A DNA stretch of 64,000 nt from Blattabacterium cuenoti (GTDB lineage: Bacteria > Bacteroidota > Bacteroidia > Flavobacteriales > Blattabacteriaceae), in assembly GCF_014251735.1 (NCBI RefSeq), contig NZ_CP059197.1:248001-312000 (forward strand), in the 5' to 3' direction. This document shows, piece after piece, positions 17,621 to 28,020 of this stretch. The notes under the pieces are model-generated. The model saw only the letters and a program-made list of their open reading frames with translations. It made no database searches and was not told the DNA's origin. Within the stretch, counting starts at the first letter, position 1. Every line of letters begins with the position of its first letter. The position numbers were made by a program, and so were the translations under genes.

Positions 17621-19602
17621 TGAAACGAAAAAGATATATTTTATTATATAAATCTTACTTGATTGGTTTTTTTTTCATCTCTATTGCAGCACTAATTATT
17701 TTTAATTTATTTCATATTCAAAATTCTTCAGAAGGATACCAAAAATCTGTTATAGAAAAAACAATTAGAACTAATTTAATTAAGGCTAGACGTGGAAATA
17801 TTTATGCTGCAGATAACAGTCTTCTAGCTATGTCTATCATTAGGTATGATATTCATATTGATTTTAGATCTATCTCAGATAAATTATTTCAAGAAAATAT
17901 TTCTTTTTTATGCAATTCTTTGGAGTCTTTGTTTAAAAAACCAAGATCTTTTTTTTATAAAAAGTTCCAATACGAAAAAAAAAAGGGGAATAGATATTTT
18001 TTATTAGCCAAGAATTTAGATTATCCTCATTTAAAAGCATTACGAAATTTTCCCATTTTTAATAAAGGACAAATAAGAGGAGGTTTTATCGTAGAAAAGA
18101 AAACATGCAGAATTCATACACTAGAAAATATTGGAAAAAGAACATTAGGATACGATGATCATAGAGGAAAAGCTGGATTAGAAGGAGCCTATAGTAAATT
18201 TCTTAAAGGAAAAGATGGAAAACGATTAGAACAACGTATCAGCTCTAAAATATGGAAACCCTTAAATTCAGGAAATGAAATTGATCCAGAAGATGGAAAA
18301 GATGTCTATTCTACTATCGATATATATTTACAAGATATAGCTTATCATGCATTACTTCAAGAGTTATCCATTTCTCATGCAGATCACGGATGTGTCATCC
18401 TTATGGAGGTACGAAGTGGAGAAATTTTGGCCATGATCAATCTGGAAAAAACGAAAAAAAATACTTATGAAGATTTAAGAAACTTCTCTGTATGGGAAGG
18501 TAGTGAACCTGGATCTACTTTCAAGACCATGGCTATTCTTGCTGCTTTAGAAGACAAAAAAATAGACATAGACATGATTGTGAATACTAAAGGTGGAGTT
18601 CTTAAATTGAGAGGGAAAAAAATACGGGATAGTCATTACAAAGGAGATGGAGAAATGAATCCAAAACAGATTCTGGAACTTTCTTCAAACGTAGGAATAG
18701 CAAAAATTATTTATGATAATTACAAAGACAATCCAAATAAATTCATAGAACACTTGTGCAAATGGAAATTAGATAAAAAAATAGGCGTAGACATTCCAGG
18801 TGAAAGTCATCCATTCATCCCAAAACCTGGAAAAGGAAATTGGAGTAGTATTACATTGCCATGGATGACTTTCGGATATAATATAAAACTAACTCCTTTA
18901 CAAATTCTCACTTTTTATAACGCTATTGCTAACCAAGGAAAAATGATTAAACCTATTTTCATTAGAGAAATGAAATTCCACGGAAGAAGTATCAAAAAAT
19001 ATACAAATCCTATTGTTATGAATCCTTCTATAGCTGCAAAAGGATCTCTAAAAAAAATTCAGAATATGTTAGAAGGAGTCGTAAAAAATGGAACCGCAAA
19101 AAAATATTATCATCCAGAATATCCTTATGCCGGGAAAACAGGAACTACACAGTTAGATTATTGGATCAAGGGAAAACCTTTATCTTACAATAGTTCTTTT
19201 GTAGGATATTTTCCTGCTAATAATCCAAAATATTCTTGTATTGTAGTCATTTCAAGACCAGAAAAAGGATATTACGGAATAGAAGTAGCAGTTCCTGTGT
19301 TTGATAAAATAGCTAGATCTATCTATCCAAGAATAGGAAAGAAAATACTTTCTAAAAAAAAAGTGGATATTGATTTGATTAAAAAAATTAAAGAATACAG
19401 CAACTATTCTTTCAACTATTTTTTTGATAAAGATATTATGCCCAATATTATTTCTGTTCCTGGAAAAGACATTATTCCTATTTTAGAAAATAGAGGTTTA
19501 AATATCCGATATCAAGGGATAGGAAAAGTTATTACTCAATCTGTAAAACCAGGAAATAAGTTGAAAAAAAATCAAATTATATTTCTGAAGCTAGAAGAAT
19601 GA
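17617..19602 (+). CDS. ftsI: septal peptidoglycan transpeptidase (penicillin-binding protein 3 type)
   Basis: A 661-aa inner membrane protein that cross-links septal peptidoglycan. An N-terminal membrane anchor (about residues 13-33) is followed by the dimerisation domain with KARRGNIYAADN. The transpeptidase domain has S300-T-F-K303, S356-S-N358 and K507-T-G509. A PASTA domain ends the protein (about residues 610-661). It overlaps ftsL by 4 bases and murE by 4 bases (ATGA). A run of ten A followed by four G lies in the frame at 17975-17988, a possible slippage site, but the frame is intact. Confidence 0.96.
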   Translation: MMKRKRYILLYKSYLIGFFFISIAALIIFNLFHIQNSSEGYQKSVIEKTIRTNLIKARRGNIYAADNSLLAMSIIRYDIHIDFRSISDKLFQENISFLCNSLESLFKKPRSFFYKKFQYEKKKGNRYFLLAKNLDYPHLKALRNFPIFNKGQIRGGFIVEKKTCRIHTLENIGKRTLGYDDHRGKAGLEGAYSKFLKGKDGKRLEQRISSKIWKPLNSGNEIDPEDGKDVYSTIDIYLQDIAYHALLQELSISHADHGCVILMEVRSGEILAMINLEKTKKNTYEDLRNFSVWEGSEPGSTFKTMAILAALEDKKIDIDMIVNTKGGVLKLRGKKIRDSHYKGDGEMNPKQILELSSNVGIAKIIYDNYKDNPNKFIEHLCKWKLDKKIGVDIPGESHPFIPKPGKGNWSSITLPWMTFGYNIKLTPLQILTFYNAIANQGKMIKPIFIREMKFHGRSIKKYTNPIVMNPSIAAKGSLKKIQNMLEGVVKNGTAKKYYHPEYPYAGKTGTTQLDYWIKGKPLSYNSSFVGYFPANNPKYSCIVVISRPEKGYYGIEVAVPVFDKIARSIYPRIGKKILSKKKVDIDLIKKIKEYSNYSFNYFFDKDIMPNIISVPGKDIIPILENRGLNIRYQGIGKVITQSVKPGNKLKKNQIIFLKLEE

Positions 19603-21068
19603 AAAAAATATTAAAATATCTTCTAAAAAAAGTACATGTATTAGAAATTATAGGAAATACTCAAAAATGGATAATAGGGATTTCTATATGTTCTCAGTTT
19701 GCAGAAAAAGATACGATATTTGTGGCTAAAAAAGGAAAAAAAACAGATGGACATAAATTTATTACGGAGGCGATACAAAAAGGAGCTAACACTGTCGTTT
19801 GTGAAAAAAAACCTGTTATTATTCATAAAGATATCACCTATGTGATTGTGAAAAATTCGATGGATGCTTTAGGAACTATTTCTTCTAATTTTTATGATCA
19901 TCCTACAAAAAAAATAAAATTAGTAGGCGTTACAGGAACGAATGGAAAAACATCTGTGGCAACTATACTTCACGATTTATTTTATAAAATGGGAGAAAAA
20001 AGTATTCTTATTTCTACCATTGGGATTAAAATTATATCTCAGGAATTTCCTCCCATACATACTACCCCAAATATTGTTGATATTAATAAATATTTAAATT
20101 TATCAATCCAAAAAGGATGTAAATATGCATTTATGGAAGTGAGTTCACATGGAATTCATCAAAAAAGAATTGCAGGATTATTATTTACTGGGGGAGTATT
20201 GACTAATATTACCCATGATCATTTAGATTATCATAAATCTTTTGAAGATTATCTATCAACTAAAAAATCTTTTTTTGAAAGTTTTTTGCCTAAAAATGCT
20301 TTTGCCTTAATTAATTCTGATGATCAAAATTCACATAAAATCATAAAAAATGTTTTGGCTAAAACTTATTTTTATGGGTTGAAAAAAAAAGCAGATTACA
20401 GGATAAAAATTCTGAAAAAAAATATCCATGGAAACCAATTACTAATTGATGGACATAAATTTTTCACATTTTTAATTGGAGAATTTAATGTTTACAATCT
20501 TTTGGCAGGCTACGCTACAGCTATATTATTGGGTAAAAAAAAAGAGGAAGTTTTGCAAAAAATAAATACGATACAACCTATAAAAGGACGTTTTGAACAA
20601 TTTATATCCTATTCCGGAATTCGGATAATTGTTGATTACGCACACAATCCAGATGGGATTAAGAACCTTTTAAAAGCCATTCAGGAAATAAAAAAAAAAG
20701 AGGATGGAAGATTAATTTGTATAATAGGTTGTGGAGGGAATAGAGATAAAGAGAAACGTTCTTTAATGGGACAAATAGTTTATGAAACATGTGATTTGTC
20801 TATTTTTACCTCAGATAATCCTAGAGAAGAGGATCCAGAAAAAATATTAATAGATATGAAGAATTTTAGATCCTATCTAAATAAAGAGGATATTTTAACT
20901 ATCGTGAACAGAAAAGAAGCTATTCAAACAGCCATTCAAATGGCTAGAGAAAAAGATATTATTGTCATAGCAGGAAAAGGACACGAAAATTATCAAGAAA
21001 TTCAAGGAAAACGTTATCCTTTTGACGATATGAAAATTGCTAAAACATTATTTTCTGAATTGTCATAG
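19599..21068 (+). CDS. murE: UDP-MurNAc-tripeptide synthetase (meso-DAP-adding)
   Basis: Adds meso-diaminopimelate to UDP-MurNAc-L-Ala-D-Glu. The 489-aa length is normal. The P-loop is in GVTGTNGKTSVA; EVSSHGIHQKRI carries the ATP-site region; the DNPR motif in FTSDNPREEDP is the marker of meso-DAP rather than lysine specificity. This agrees with dapF elsewhere in the window. The gene starts in the ftsI stop (ATGA), and mraY follows closely. MurF, the next ligase, is not in the window. Confidence 0.96.
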   Translation: MKKILKYLLKKVHVLEIIGNTQKWIIGISICSQFAEKDTIFVAKKGKKTDGHKFITEAIQKGANTVVCEKKPVIIHKDITYVIVKNSMDALGTISSNFYDHPTKKIKLVGVTGTNGKTSVATILHDLFYKMGEKSILISTIGIKIISQEFPPIHTTPNIVDINKYLNLSIQKGCKYAFMEVSSHGIHQKRIAGLLFTGGVLTNITHDHLDYHKSFEDYLSTKKSFFESFLPKNAFALINSDDQNSHKIIKNVLAKTYFYGLKKKADYRIKILKKNIHGNQLLIDGHKFFTFLIGEFNVYNLLAGYATAILLGKKKEEVLQKINTIQPIKGRFEQFISYSGIRIIVDYAHNPDGIKNLLKAIQEIKKKEDGRLICIIGCGGNRDKEKRSLMGQIVYETCDLSIFTSDNPREEDPEKILIDMKNFRSYLNKEDILTIVNRKEAIQTAIQMAREKDIIVIAGKGHENYQEIQGKRYPFDDMKIAKTLFSELS

Positions 21069-21072
21069 ATGT

Positions 21073-22254
21073 ATGTATGATAATATGGTGTTTTTAAATA
21101 ATACAAATTCTTCTTTCCCGCTATTTTTCAGAGCGGGAGTATCTTTTATTTTATCTATTTGTATAGCATTGTTTTTTTATAAAGTAATTATTTTATGGAA
21201 TAAAAAAAAAAACAGGATAGGAGAACATGTCCGAGATCTTGGACTTACTGGACAAAAAGAAAAAGAAGGAACTCCAACAATGGGAGGAATTATTATTATA
21301 GCTTCTACATTAATTCCTACGATTTTTTTTTCTACATTGAGTAATATATATGTAATTATTCTTATAATCACTACATTATGGATGGGTGGACTTGGATTTA
21401 TAGATGATTACATCAAAATCAAATATAATAAACACGGACTTAGTGCAATTGGAAAAATATTAGGTCAAATAATCTTAGGCATTTTTATCGGAAGTACAAT
21501 GTATTTTCATAAGAATATCACGACCATTTCGTGCAAAAATTTATATGTAAAAACACCTCACTCCATAGCAGTGGAAAAACATGGTTTTAAAACGACCTTT
21601 CCTATTATTATAAATGAATTTGATTACGCTAATATCTTAAGTTGGCATAATGAAAAATGGAAAAAATACGCCTGGATCATTTTTATTCCTATCGTCATTC
21701 TTTTTATTACTTCATTGTCCAATGGCGCTAATCTTACAGATGGAATTGATGGTTTAACAGCTGGAGTTTCTTCTATCATTTTGGGAACATTGTCTTTATT
21801 ATCCTTAATTTCTAGTAATAAAATTTACTCTTATTCTCTTCATTTTATCTATATTCCTAACATAGGAGAGATTGTGATATTTTCTTTTTCTTTTTTAGGA
21901 TCATTAATTGGTTTTCTATGGTTTAATAGTTATCCAGCACAAATCTTTATGGGAGACACCGGTAGCTTAACTATAGGTGGGATAATAGCAACCTTAGCTA
22001 TTATGACTAGAAAAGAATTAATTCTACCCATTCTATGTGGCATTTTTTTTATAGAAAATATTTCTGTAATAGTACAAGTTTTCTATTTTAGATTCTCTAA
22101 AAAAAAATATGGAATAGGAAAAAGAATCTTTCTTATGGCTCCTTTACACCATCATTTTCAAAAACTAGGTTATCATGAAAGTAAGATCGTCAATCGTTTT
22201 GTTATCATCCAAATGATGCTTTCTATGGTCGTCTTGATTTTGTTAATCCTATAA
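21073..22254 (+). CDS. mraY: phospho-MurNAc-pentapeptide transferase
   Basis: Moves phospho-MurNAc-pentapeptide from UDP to undecaprenyl phosphate, forming lipid I at the inner membrane. About ten membrane segments. Motifs are EGTPTMGGI, FIDDYIKI with catalytic aspartates, NLTDGIDGL, MGDTGSL, and APLHHHFQKLGYHE near the end. I choose ATG 21073 (MYDNMVF), just after the murE stop; the frame also contains an earlier ATG inside murE, and a later ATG 12 bases on is possible. The protein would be 393 aa, close to Bacteroidota relatives that carry an extra loop after helix 4. Confidence 0.94.
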   Translation: MYDNMVFLNNTNSSFPLFFRAGVSFILSICIALFFYKVIILWNKKKNRIGEHVRDLGLTGQKEKEGTPTMGGIIIIASTLIPTIFFSTLSNIYVIILIITTLWMGGLGFIDDYIKIKYNKHGLSAIGKILGQIILGIFIGSTMYFHKNITTISCKNLYVKTPHSIAVEKHGFKTTFPIIINEFDYANILSWHNEKWKKYAWIIFIPIVILFITSLSNGANLTDGIDGLTAGVSSIILGTLSLLSLISSNKIYSYSLHFIYIPNIGEIVIFSFSFLGSLIGFLWFNSYPAQIFMGDTGSLTIGGIIATLAIMTRKELILPILCGIFFIENISVIVQVFYFRFSKKKYGIGKRIFLMAPLHHHFQKLGYHESKIVNRFVIIQMMLSMVVLILLIL

Positions 22255-22257
22255 TTT

Positions 22258-23664
22258 ATGACGGAAAAGAATAAAAATTTAATAGTGGTATTAGGTGGAG
22301 GGGAAAGTGGAGTCGGGGCAGCTTTATTAGCTAAAAAAATGGGTTTAAAAATTTTTGTATCTGATTCTGGAATTATTCCAAATAAATACAAGAAAATTTT
22401 ATCAAGAAATAGAATTCCTTTTGAAGAAAATGGACATACAGAAAGTATCATCTTTCAAAAAGCTATTAAAGTGGTAAAAAGTCCTGGTATTTCTAGACAA
22501 AATCCATTAATAAAGAAAATTAATTTTTTGGATATTCCCATGATTTCTGAATTAGAATTCGGGAAAAGTTATCTAAAAAACTCCTATATTATTAGCATTA
22601 CAGGAAGTAACGGAAAAACAACGACCAGTTCCATCGTTTATAAAATACTTCAAAAAGAAGGATTTCATGTAGAGATAGCAGGAAATATCGGTCGTAGTTT
22701 TTCACGAGAGGTTATAAAAAAAAAAGATGTATATGTATTAGAAGTGAGTAGTTTTCAACTGGATGATTCCTTCAATTTTCGTTCAAATATAGCCGTTTTA
22801 TTAAACATCACAAGGGACCATTTAGACCGATATCATAATGATATTGAAAGTTACATATCTTCTAAATTTAGAATTGCTACTCAGCAAAATAAGGAGGATA
22901 TTTTTATTTATAATCATGATGATCCTATCATTAGAAATGGATTAAAAAAATATCCCATTTTGTCCAATTGTATTCCTTTTTCTATTCAAGAAGAATTATC
23001 CGTAGGTGCTTATATAAAAGAGAATAAGATATTTATTCGTAATAAATTTAATCAAGAAAGATGTCTTTTACATGTAGACAAAATTCCTTTAAAAGGAGAT
23101 CATAATCTCTATAATATATTGGCTTCATTACTCGTTTCTGTCGCATTAAATGTTCAAAATAAATCTATAGTACATCCGATATTAGAATTGAAATATATAG
23201 AGCATCGTATGGAAAAAGTACTAAATATTAATGGGGTTCAATTTATTAATGATTCTAAAGCCACTAATGTGAATGCTGTTTTTTATGCATTAAAAAGTAT
23301 GGAATCTCCTACAATATGGATTGCAGGAGGAAAAGATAAAGGAAATGATTATAGAGAAATCCTCCCATTGGTTAAAGAAAAAGTAAAAGCCATAATTTTT
23401 TTAGGAAAAAACAATAAGAATTTTATAAGTTTTTTTCAAAATATCATTGATATTATTTTGGAAACAAACTGTCTTAGAAAGGCAGTTCGTATGGCTTACA
23501 TTTTATCTATTCATGGAGATAACATTCTGTTATCTCCTGCATGTTCTAGCTTGGATCTTTTCCAAGATTATAAGGAAAGAGGTCTTAGATTTAAACAAGA
23601 AGTCAAAAAACTTTTCTATGAATATGAAAAAAATAGATATTTTGAGATATCTAAAAGGAGATAA
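22258..23664 (+). CDS. murD: UDP-MurNAc-L-alanine:D-glutamate ligase
   Basis: Adds D-glutamate (made by MurI) to UDP-MurNAc-L-alanine. 468 aa. An N-terminal dinucleotide-like fold begins VVLGGGESGVGAALLA; the P-loop is ITGSNGKTTTSS; LEVSSFQLD and NDSKATNVNA follow, then AGGKDKG. A run of ten A at 22716-22725 lies in the frame. The last 41 bases overlap the start of ftsW in another frame. All expected domains are complete. Confidence 0.95.
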   Translation: MTEKNKNLIVVLGGGESGVGAALLAKKMGLKIFVSDSGIIPNKYKKILSRNRIPFEENGHTESIIFQKAIKVVKSPGISRQNPLIKKINFLDIPMISELEFGKSYLKNSYIISITGSNGKTTTSSIVYKILQKEGFHVEIAGNIGRSFSREVIKKKDVYVLEVSSFQLDDSFNFRSNIAVLLNITRDHLDRYHNDIESYISSKFRIATQQNKEDIFIYNHDDPIIRNGLKKYPILSNCIPFSIQEELSVGAYIKENKIFIRNKFNQERCLLHVDKIPLKGDHNLYNILASLLVSVALNVQNKSIVHPILELKYIEHRMEKVLNINGVQFINDSKATNVNAVFYALKSMESPTIWIAGGKDKGNDYREILPLVKEKVKAIIFLGKNNKNFISFFQNIIDIILETNCLRKAVRMAYILSIHGDNILLSPACSSLDLFQDYKERGLRFKQEVKKLFYEYEKNRYFEISKRR

Positions 23665-24811
23665 ATATTTATGGGCTTTCATTACTTTATTAGCTCTATT
23701 TTCTTTTTTACCTGTATACTCAGCGAGTACTAATTTGGTTACTACATATGGAGAAACGAATACTGTATTCGGTTATTTATTCAAACATGCCCTTTTTTTG
23801 TTAGTGGGTTTTTGCATTCTTTTTTTTACTCAGTTTATAGACTATAAATATTTTTATCGTATGTCTATACTTTCAATCCCTATAGTCTCAATTTTACTTG
23901 TTTTCACAATTATTCAAGGAAAAGAACTAGATGGAGTCAATGCTTCTCGTTGGTTACATATCCCTATTATTAATATATCTTTTCAAACTTCCAGTATTGC
24001 TGGATTAGTTCTGTTTATTTACTGTGCTAGATATTTAGCTCAAAAAAAGAAAGAACGGATGAACTTGATCGACTCTTTTTTTCCCTTGATTTTTCCCATA
24101 TTTTTGATTATTGGACTTATATTCCCCGCTAATGGTTCTACTGCGGTACTTGTTTTTATTTCAGTTTTAATTATTCTTTTTATAGGAGGATATCCATTTA
24201 CTGGAGTTATAGGTATTTTATTGATGGGAATCCTAGCAGCAGGAATATACATTTACTCTGTAATAAAATGGGGAGATAAAAATCCCATGAATAGAGTTTA
24301 TACATGGAAAAGTCGTATAGAAAATTTTTTGGATCATGATTCTGAAGAAAGTTATCAAATGAAACAATCTAAAACAGCTATTGTTTTAGGAAATAAGTTT
24401 GGTCGTGGACCTGGAAAAAGCGTTCTGAAAGCTTTTCTTCCACAATCTTCTTCAGACTTTATTTATGCAATTATTATAGAAGAATATGGATCTATTGGAG
24501 GGATTTTACTTCTGTTTATTTATATTCTTATTTTGTTGAGAATTATGGTAATTTCTACGAAAATACAAAATTATTTTTGTTCTTTGTTGGTTCTTTCTGT
24601 TGGGTTTCCTATTATTAATCAAGCACTCATTAATATGGGAATAGCTGTTGGTTTATTTCCTGTGACAGGACAAACTTTGCCATTAATTAGCGCTGGAGGA
24701 ACTTCTATGTGGGTAACTTTTTTTAGTTTTGGGATCATATTAAGTGTGAGCAGAATCATATATGATCCTCCTTATGAAGACATGGAAAAAAGGAATTCAA
24801 ATTCATCATGA
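23624..24811 (+). CDS. ftsW: septal peptidoglycan polymerase FtsW (SEDS family)
   Basis: A 395-aa membrane protein with about ten membrane segments that polymerises glycan strands from lipid II together with FtsI. I start at the ATG giving MKKIDILRYLKGD; another ATG two codons earlier is possible, and the longer upstream frame is inside murD. Motifs are LDGVNASRWL, NRVYTWKSRIENF, FGRGPGKS, the SSSDFIYAIIIEEYG segment with key acidic residues, and LPLISAGGTSMW. It overlaps murD by 41 bases and murG by 4 (ATGA). Confidence 0.94.
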   Translation: MKKIDILRYLKGDKYLWAFITLLALFSFLPVYSASTNLVTTYGETNTVFGYLFKHALFLLVGFCILFFTQFIDYKYFYRMSILSIPIVSILLVFTIIQGKELDGVNASRWLHIPIINISFQTSSIAGLVLFIYCARYLAQKKKERMNLIDSFFPLIFPIFLIIGLIFPANGSTAVLVFISVLIILFIGGYPFTGVIGILLMGILAAGIYIYSVIKWGDKNPMNRVYTWKSRIENFLDHDSEESYQMKQSKTAIVLGNKFGRGPGKSVLKAFLPQSSSDFIYAIIIEEYGSIGGILLLFIYILILLRIMVISTKIQNYFCSLLVLSVGFPIINQALINMGIAVGLFPVTGQTLPLISAGGTSMWVTFFSFGIILSVSRIIYDPPYEDMEKRNSNSS

Positions 24812-25917
24812 AAAATATTTCACCTAGAATAATTATTGGTAGTGGAGGCACTGGAGGGCATATTTATCCAGGGATAGCGATAGCAGATGAATTGAAAAAT
24901 AAGATTCCAAATGTTAATATTTTATTTATTGGTTCCAGGAAGCACATGGAAATGCAAGAAATTCCGAAATTTGGATATCCAATTGAAGGAATTTGTATTT
25001 CAGGAGGAAAAGATAAATTATTTTCTATAGCAGGCTTTTTTTTATCTATGGAACTGATATATAGTTTTTTTTTAGTAAAGAAAATTTTAGAAAAATTTTC
25101 TCCGAACATAGTTATTGGAACAGGAGGATACGTTAGTTTTCCAACTCTATATGCTGCAGAAAAAAAGAAAATTCCTATTCTACTTCAAGAACAGAATTCT
25201 TTTCCTGGATTTACCAATAGAATATTTTCTCGTTATGCTAAAAAAATATGTATTGGTTATGAAGAAGCCAAAAAATATTTTCCAAAAGAAAAAACTATAA
25301 TGACGGGAAATCCCGTTAGATCCGACATCTTACAAAAATTACTCAGTAGAGATCAGGCTTGTATTCATTTAGGATTGAAAGCGAATAGACCTATTATTTT
25401 GTCTATAGGTGGAAGTCAAGGATCCAATAGTATTAATAAAGCTTGGATGAAAGGGTTAAAAAAACTGATTCATCTAGATATACAACTTATTTGGCAAGTA
25501 GGAAAAGTAGATATTCATAATATAAAAAAAAATAGGATTTCTCATCATCATAATTTCCTTTTAATGGAGTTTATTGAAAATATTCCGATATGTTATGCCG
25601 CAGCAGATATCATTGTATCTAGAGCTGGTGCTTTAACTATATCAGAAATATGCTTAATAGGAAAACCCTATATATTAATTCCTTTTCCTTGGTCATCAGA
25701 TGACCATCAAAATAAAAATGCTAAAATATTAGCGGATAAAGAGGCTGCTTTGATCATTAAAAATGAGGAAATAGAGAAAAAATTAGTGGATTCTACTATA
25801 GAACTACTTAATGATTCTAGCAGAAAAAAAAAAATGAGTAGGAATATTTTAAAATTAGGAAAACCTAAAGCCACGAACGATATTGTCAACGAGATTTTAC
25901 AGATTATTAATTTATGA
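24808..25917 (+). CDS. murG: lipid II synthase (UDP-GlcNAc transferase)
   Basis: Adds GlcNAc to lipid I to give lipid II on the inner face of the membrane. 369 aa, GT-B fold. Motifs are IIGSGGTGGHIYPGIA in the N-terminal glycine loop, GTGGYVSFP, LLQEQNSFPG, SIGGSQGSNSIN, and SRAGALTISEI with the UDP-GlcNAc-binding glutamate region, then PFPWSSDDHQNKNA. Start and stop overlap ftsW and murC by 4 bases each, which suggests coupled translation. Confidence 0.96.
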   Translation: MKNISPRIIIGSGGTGGHIYPGIAIADELKNKIPNVNILFIGSRKHMEMQEIPKFGYPIEGICISGGKDKLFSIAGFFLSMELIYSFFLVKKILEKFSPNIVIGTGGYVSFPTLYAAEKKKIPILLQEQNSFPGFTNRIFSRYAKKICIGYEEAKKYFPKEKTIMTGNPVRSDILQKLLSRDQACIHLGLKANRPIILSIGGSQGSNSINKAWMKGLKKLIHLDIQLIWQVGKVDIHNIKKNRISHHHNFLLMEFIENIPICYAAADIIVSRAGALTISEICLIGKPYILIPFPWSSDDHQNKNAKILADKEAALIIKNEEIEKKLVDSTIELLNDSSRKKKMSRNILKLGKPKATNDIVNEILQIINL

Positions 25918-27293
25918 ATCTAAATCAAATTGATGCTTTTTATTTTCTAGGAATAGGAGGAATGGGAATGAGTTCCTTAGCTCTATACTTTCATTACATG
26001 GGAAAAAAAGTTTCTGGATATGATAGATATAAAACCATTATCACAAAAAAATTAGAAAAAGAGGGCGTATTGATCAATTATCATGATAGTACAGAATTTT
26101 TGCCTGAATGGATTCATTCTACACGATGTTTAATTGTTTATACCCCCGCTATTCCAGATAATCATAAACAATGGATGTTTCTGAAACAATATGGAAAAAA
26201 TATAAAAAAACGTTCTCAGGTATTAGCTTTAATTACAGAAAATAAAATTTGTATAGCTATAGGAGGAACACATGGAAAAACCACTACTTGTATTTTACTA
26301 GGACATATATTCCATTGTACTGGAAAAAAGGTTACGGCTTTTTTAGGAGGGATATCTGAAAATTATCAATCTAATCTTATTTTGAATCATGAAACGGAAA
26401 TATTCTTGGTAGAAGCAGACGAATTTGACCACTCTTTTTTACATTTATCTCCGAATATAGCATGTATTACGTCTTTAGATCAAGATCATGTAGATACTTA
26501 TCCAAAAAAAGAAGCATTGATACAGGCTTATATAGATTTTTCCAATAAAATAAAAAGTCCATATAAAAAACTATTCCTTAGTAAAAAGAAAGGAGAATCT
26601 TTTCCGTTTAAAAATGCTATCTATTATTCGGTAGGAAAAGGAGAAAATTATTATTCAAATCATCTTTTGATAAAAGAAAATCAATGGTTTTTTGATTTTC
26701 ATACTCCGAAAGAAACCTGGAAATCTCTTCCATTACCTATTCCAGGTTTACATAATTTAAAAAATGTCACGGCAGCTTTAGCTATATCTGACTATTTGAA
26801 AATAAAAGAGAAAGATGTTCGAAAATCCTTATTTTTATTTAAAGGGATCAAAAGAAGGTACTCGATCCATTATAAATCTAGAAAAAAAATATATATAGAT
26901 GATTATGCCCATCATCCTACAGAAATAAACGCATTAATTAGCACTATAAGAACATGTTTTCCGGATAAAAAAATATTAGGAATATTCCAACCCCATTTAT
27001 TTAGTAGGACTAAATTCTTCTTCAAAGAATTTGCCAAAAGTTTAGAAAAATTGGACCTTTTAATTTTATTAGATATTTATCCAGCCAGGGAATTACCAAT
27101 TAAGGGAGTTAGTTCTAATAGTTTATTAGATAAAATAAAAATGAATTCTAAAAATAAAGAATTGGTCCATATATCCAATGTTTTAGAAAAAATTGAAAAA
27201 AAAAATTTTGACATTCTACTTACAATAGGTGCAGGAAATATTGATACATTGATCCTCCCTATCAAAAAATGGTTATATAAACGATATGGATAA
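25914..27293 (+). CDS. murC: UDP-MurNAc:L-alanine ligase
   Basis: Adds the first amino acid, L-alanine, to UDP-MurNAc. 459 aa. The N-terminal domain has FLGIGGMGMSSLA, the P-loop is GGTHGKTTT, VEADEFDHSF holds the metal-site acidic residues, and the C-terminal domain has IDDYAHHPTEI and FQPHLFSRT. It follows murG with a 4-base overlap and abuts ftsQ with no gap. The substrate UDP-MurNAc comes from MurB, encoded at about 36 kb. Confidence 0.96.
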   Translation: MNLNQIDAFYFLGIGGMGMSSLALYFHYMGKKVSGYDRYKTIITKKLEKEGVLINYHDSTEFLPEWIHSTRCLIVYTPAIPDNHKQWMFLKQYGKNIKKRSQVLALITENKICIAIGGTHGKTTTCILLGHIFHCTGKKVTAFLGGISENYQSNLILNHETEIFLVEADEFDHSFLHLSPNIACITSLDQDHVDTYPKKEALIQAYIDFSNKIKSPYKKLFLSKKKGESFPFKNAIYYSVGKGENYYSNHLLIKENQWFFDFHTPKETWKSLPLPIPGLHNLKNVTAALAISDYLKIKEKDVRKSLFLFKGIKRRYSIHYKSRKKIYIDDYAHHPTEINALISTIRTCFPDKKILGIFQPHLFSRTKFFFKEFAKSLEKLDLLILLDIYPARELPIKGVSSNSLLDKIKMNSKNKELVHISNVLEKIEKKNFDILLTIGAGNIDTLILPIKKWLYKRYG

Positions 27294-28016
27294 ATGAGAA
27301 AAAATAAAACAGTCTTTATTTCTATTTTATTATTATATATGATTTTTATGATATTCTTTTTTTATTTTTCTCAAAAAACACATAAAAATAGGAACTTGGA
27401 AAAGTTCAATATTATCATCGATCCATTATCTCAGGATCATTTTGTAAATGAAGAAATTATTAATAAACTTCTAAAAATAGAAAAAAATAAAAAAAAAATC
27501 GGTCAATTATGTATATTCACCATGGAACAAAAATTAAATAATTACCCTTTTATAAAAAAATCGGAAGTATTTCTTAGTGTAGATGGGACTCTGAATATTA
27601 AAATTTTGCAAAAAGAACCTATTTTAAGAATAAAAAATGGAAATCAAGAATATTATCTTACTAAAGAAGCGGAAGATTTAGAACTTTCTTCTATTTATTC
27701 TTCCAAAGTTCTTTTAGCAAAAGGATCCTTTTCAAAGGAAGAAAAAAAACATTTAGCTGATTTAGTCAAAACTATAAATTCAGATGAATTATTAAAAAAC
27801 CAAATTATTAGTATAAAAAAAACGGTTCCTAACTTATTTATTTTGATTCCTAAAATAGGTAATCATCATATTATATTAGGAAATATCAAAGATTTTAAAA
27901 GTAAATTGAATAAATTAAAGGCTTTTTATAAGCAGTATATAAATAAAATCGATATGAATCAATATCAAAGTATTGATTTACAATATAAGGACCAAGTAGT
28001 CGCAAAAAAAAGATAA
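27294..28016 (+). CDS. ftsQ: cell division protein FtsQ/DivIB
   Basis: A 240-aa bitopic protein: a short basic cytoplasmic tail, one membrane segment (about residues 8-27), a POTRA-like region (about 35-105, with the TMEQKLNNYPFIKKSEV segment) and a beta domain. It links FtsL to the septal synthases. Sequence conservation is modest; the position between murC and ftsA and the topology support the call. It starts immediately after the murC stop, four bases before ftsA begins. Confidence 0.88.
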   Translation: MRKNKTVFISILLLYMIFMIFFFYFSQKTHKNRNLEKFNIIIDPLSQDHFVNEEIINKLLKIEKNKKKIGQLCIFTMEQKLNNYPFIKKSEVFLSVDGTLNIKILQKEPILRIKNGNQEYYLTKEAEDLELSSIYSSKVLLAKGSFSKEEKKHLADLVKTINSDELLKNQIISIKKTVPNLFILIPKIGNHHIILGNIKDFKSKLNKLKAFYKQYINKIDMNQYQSIDLQYKDQVVAKKR

Positions 28017-28020
28017 GTCT

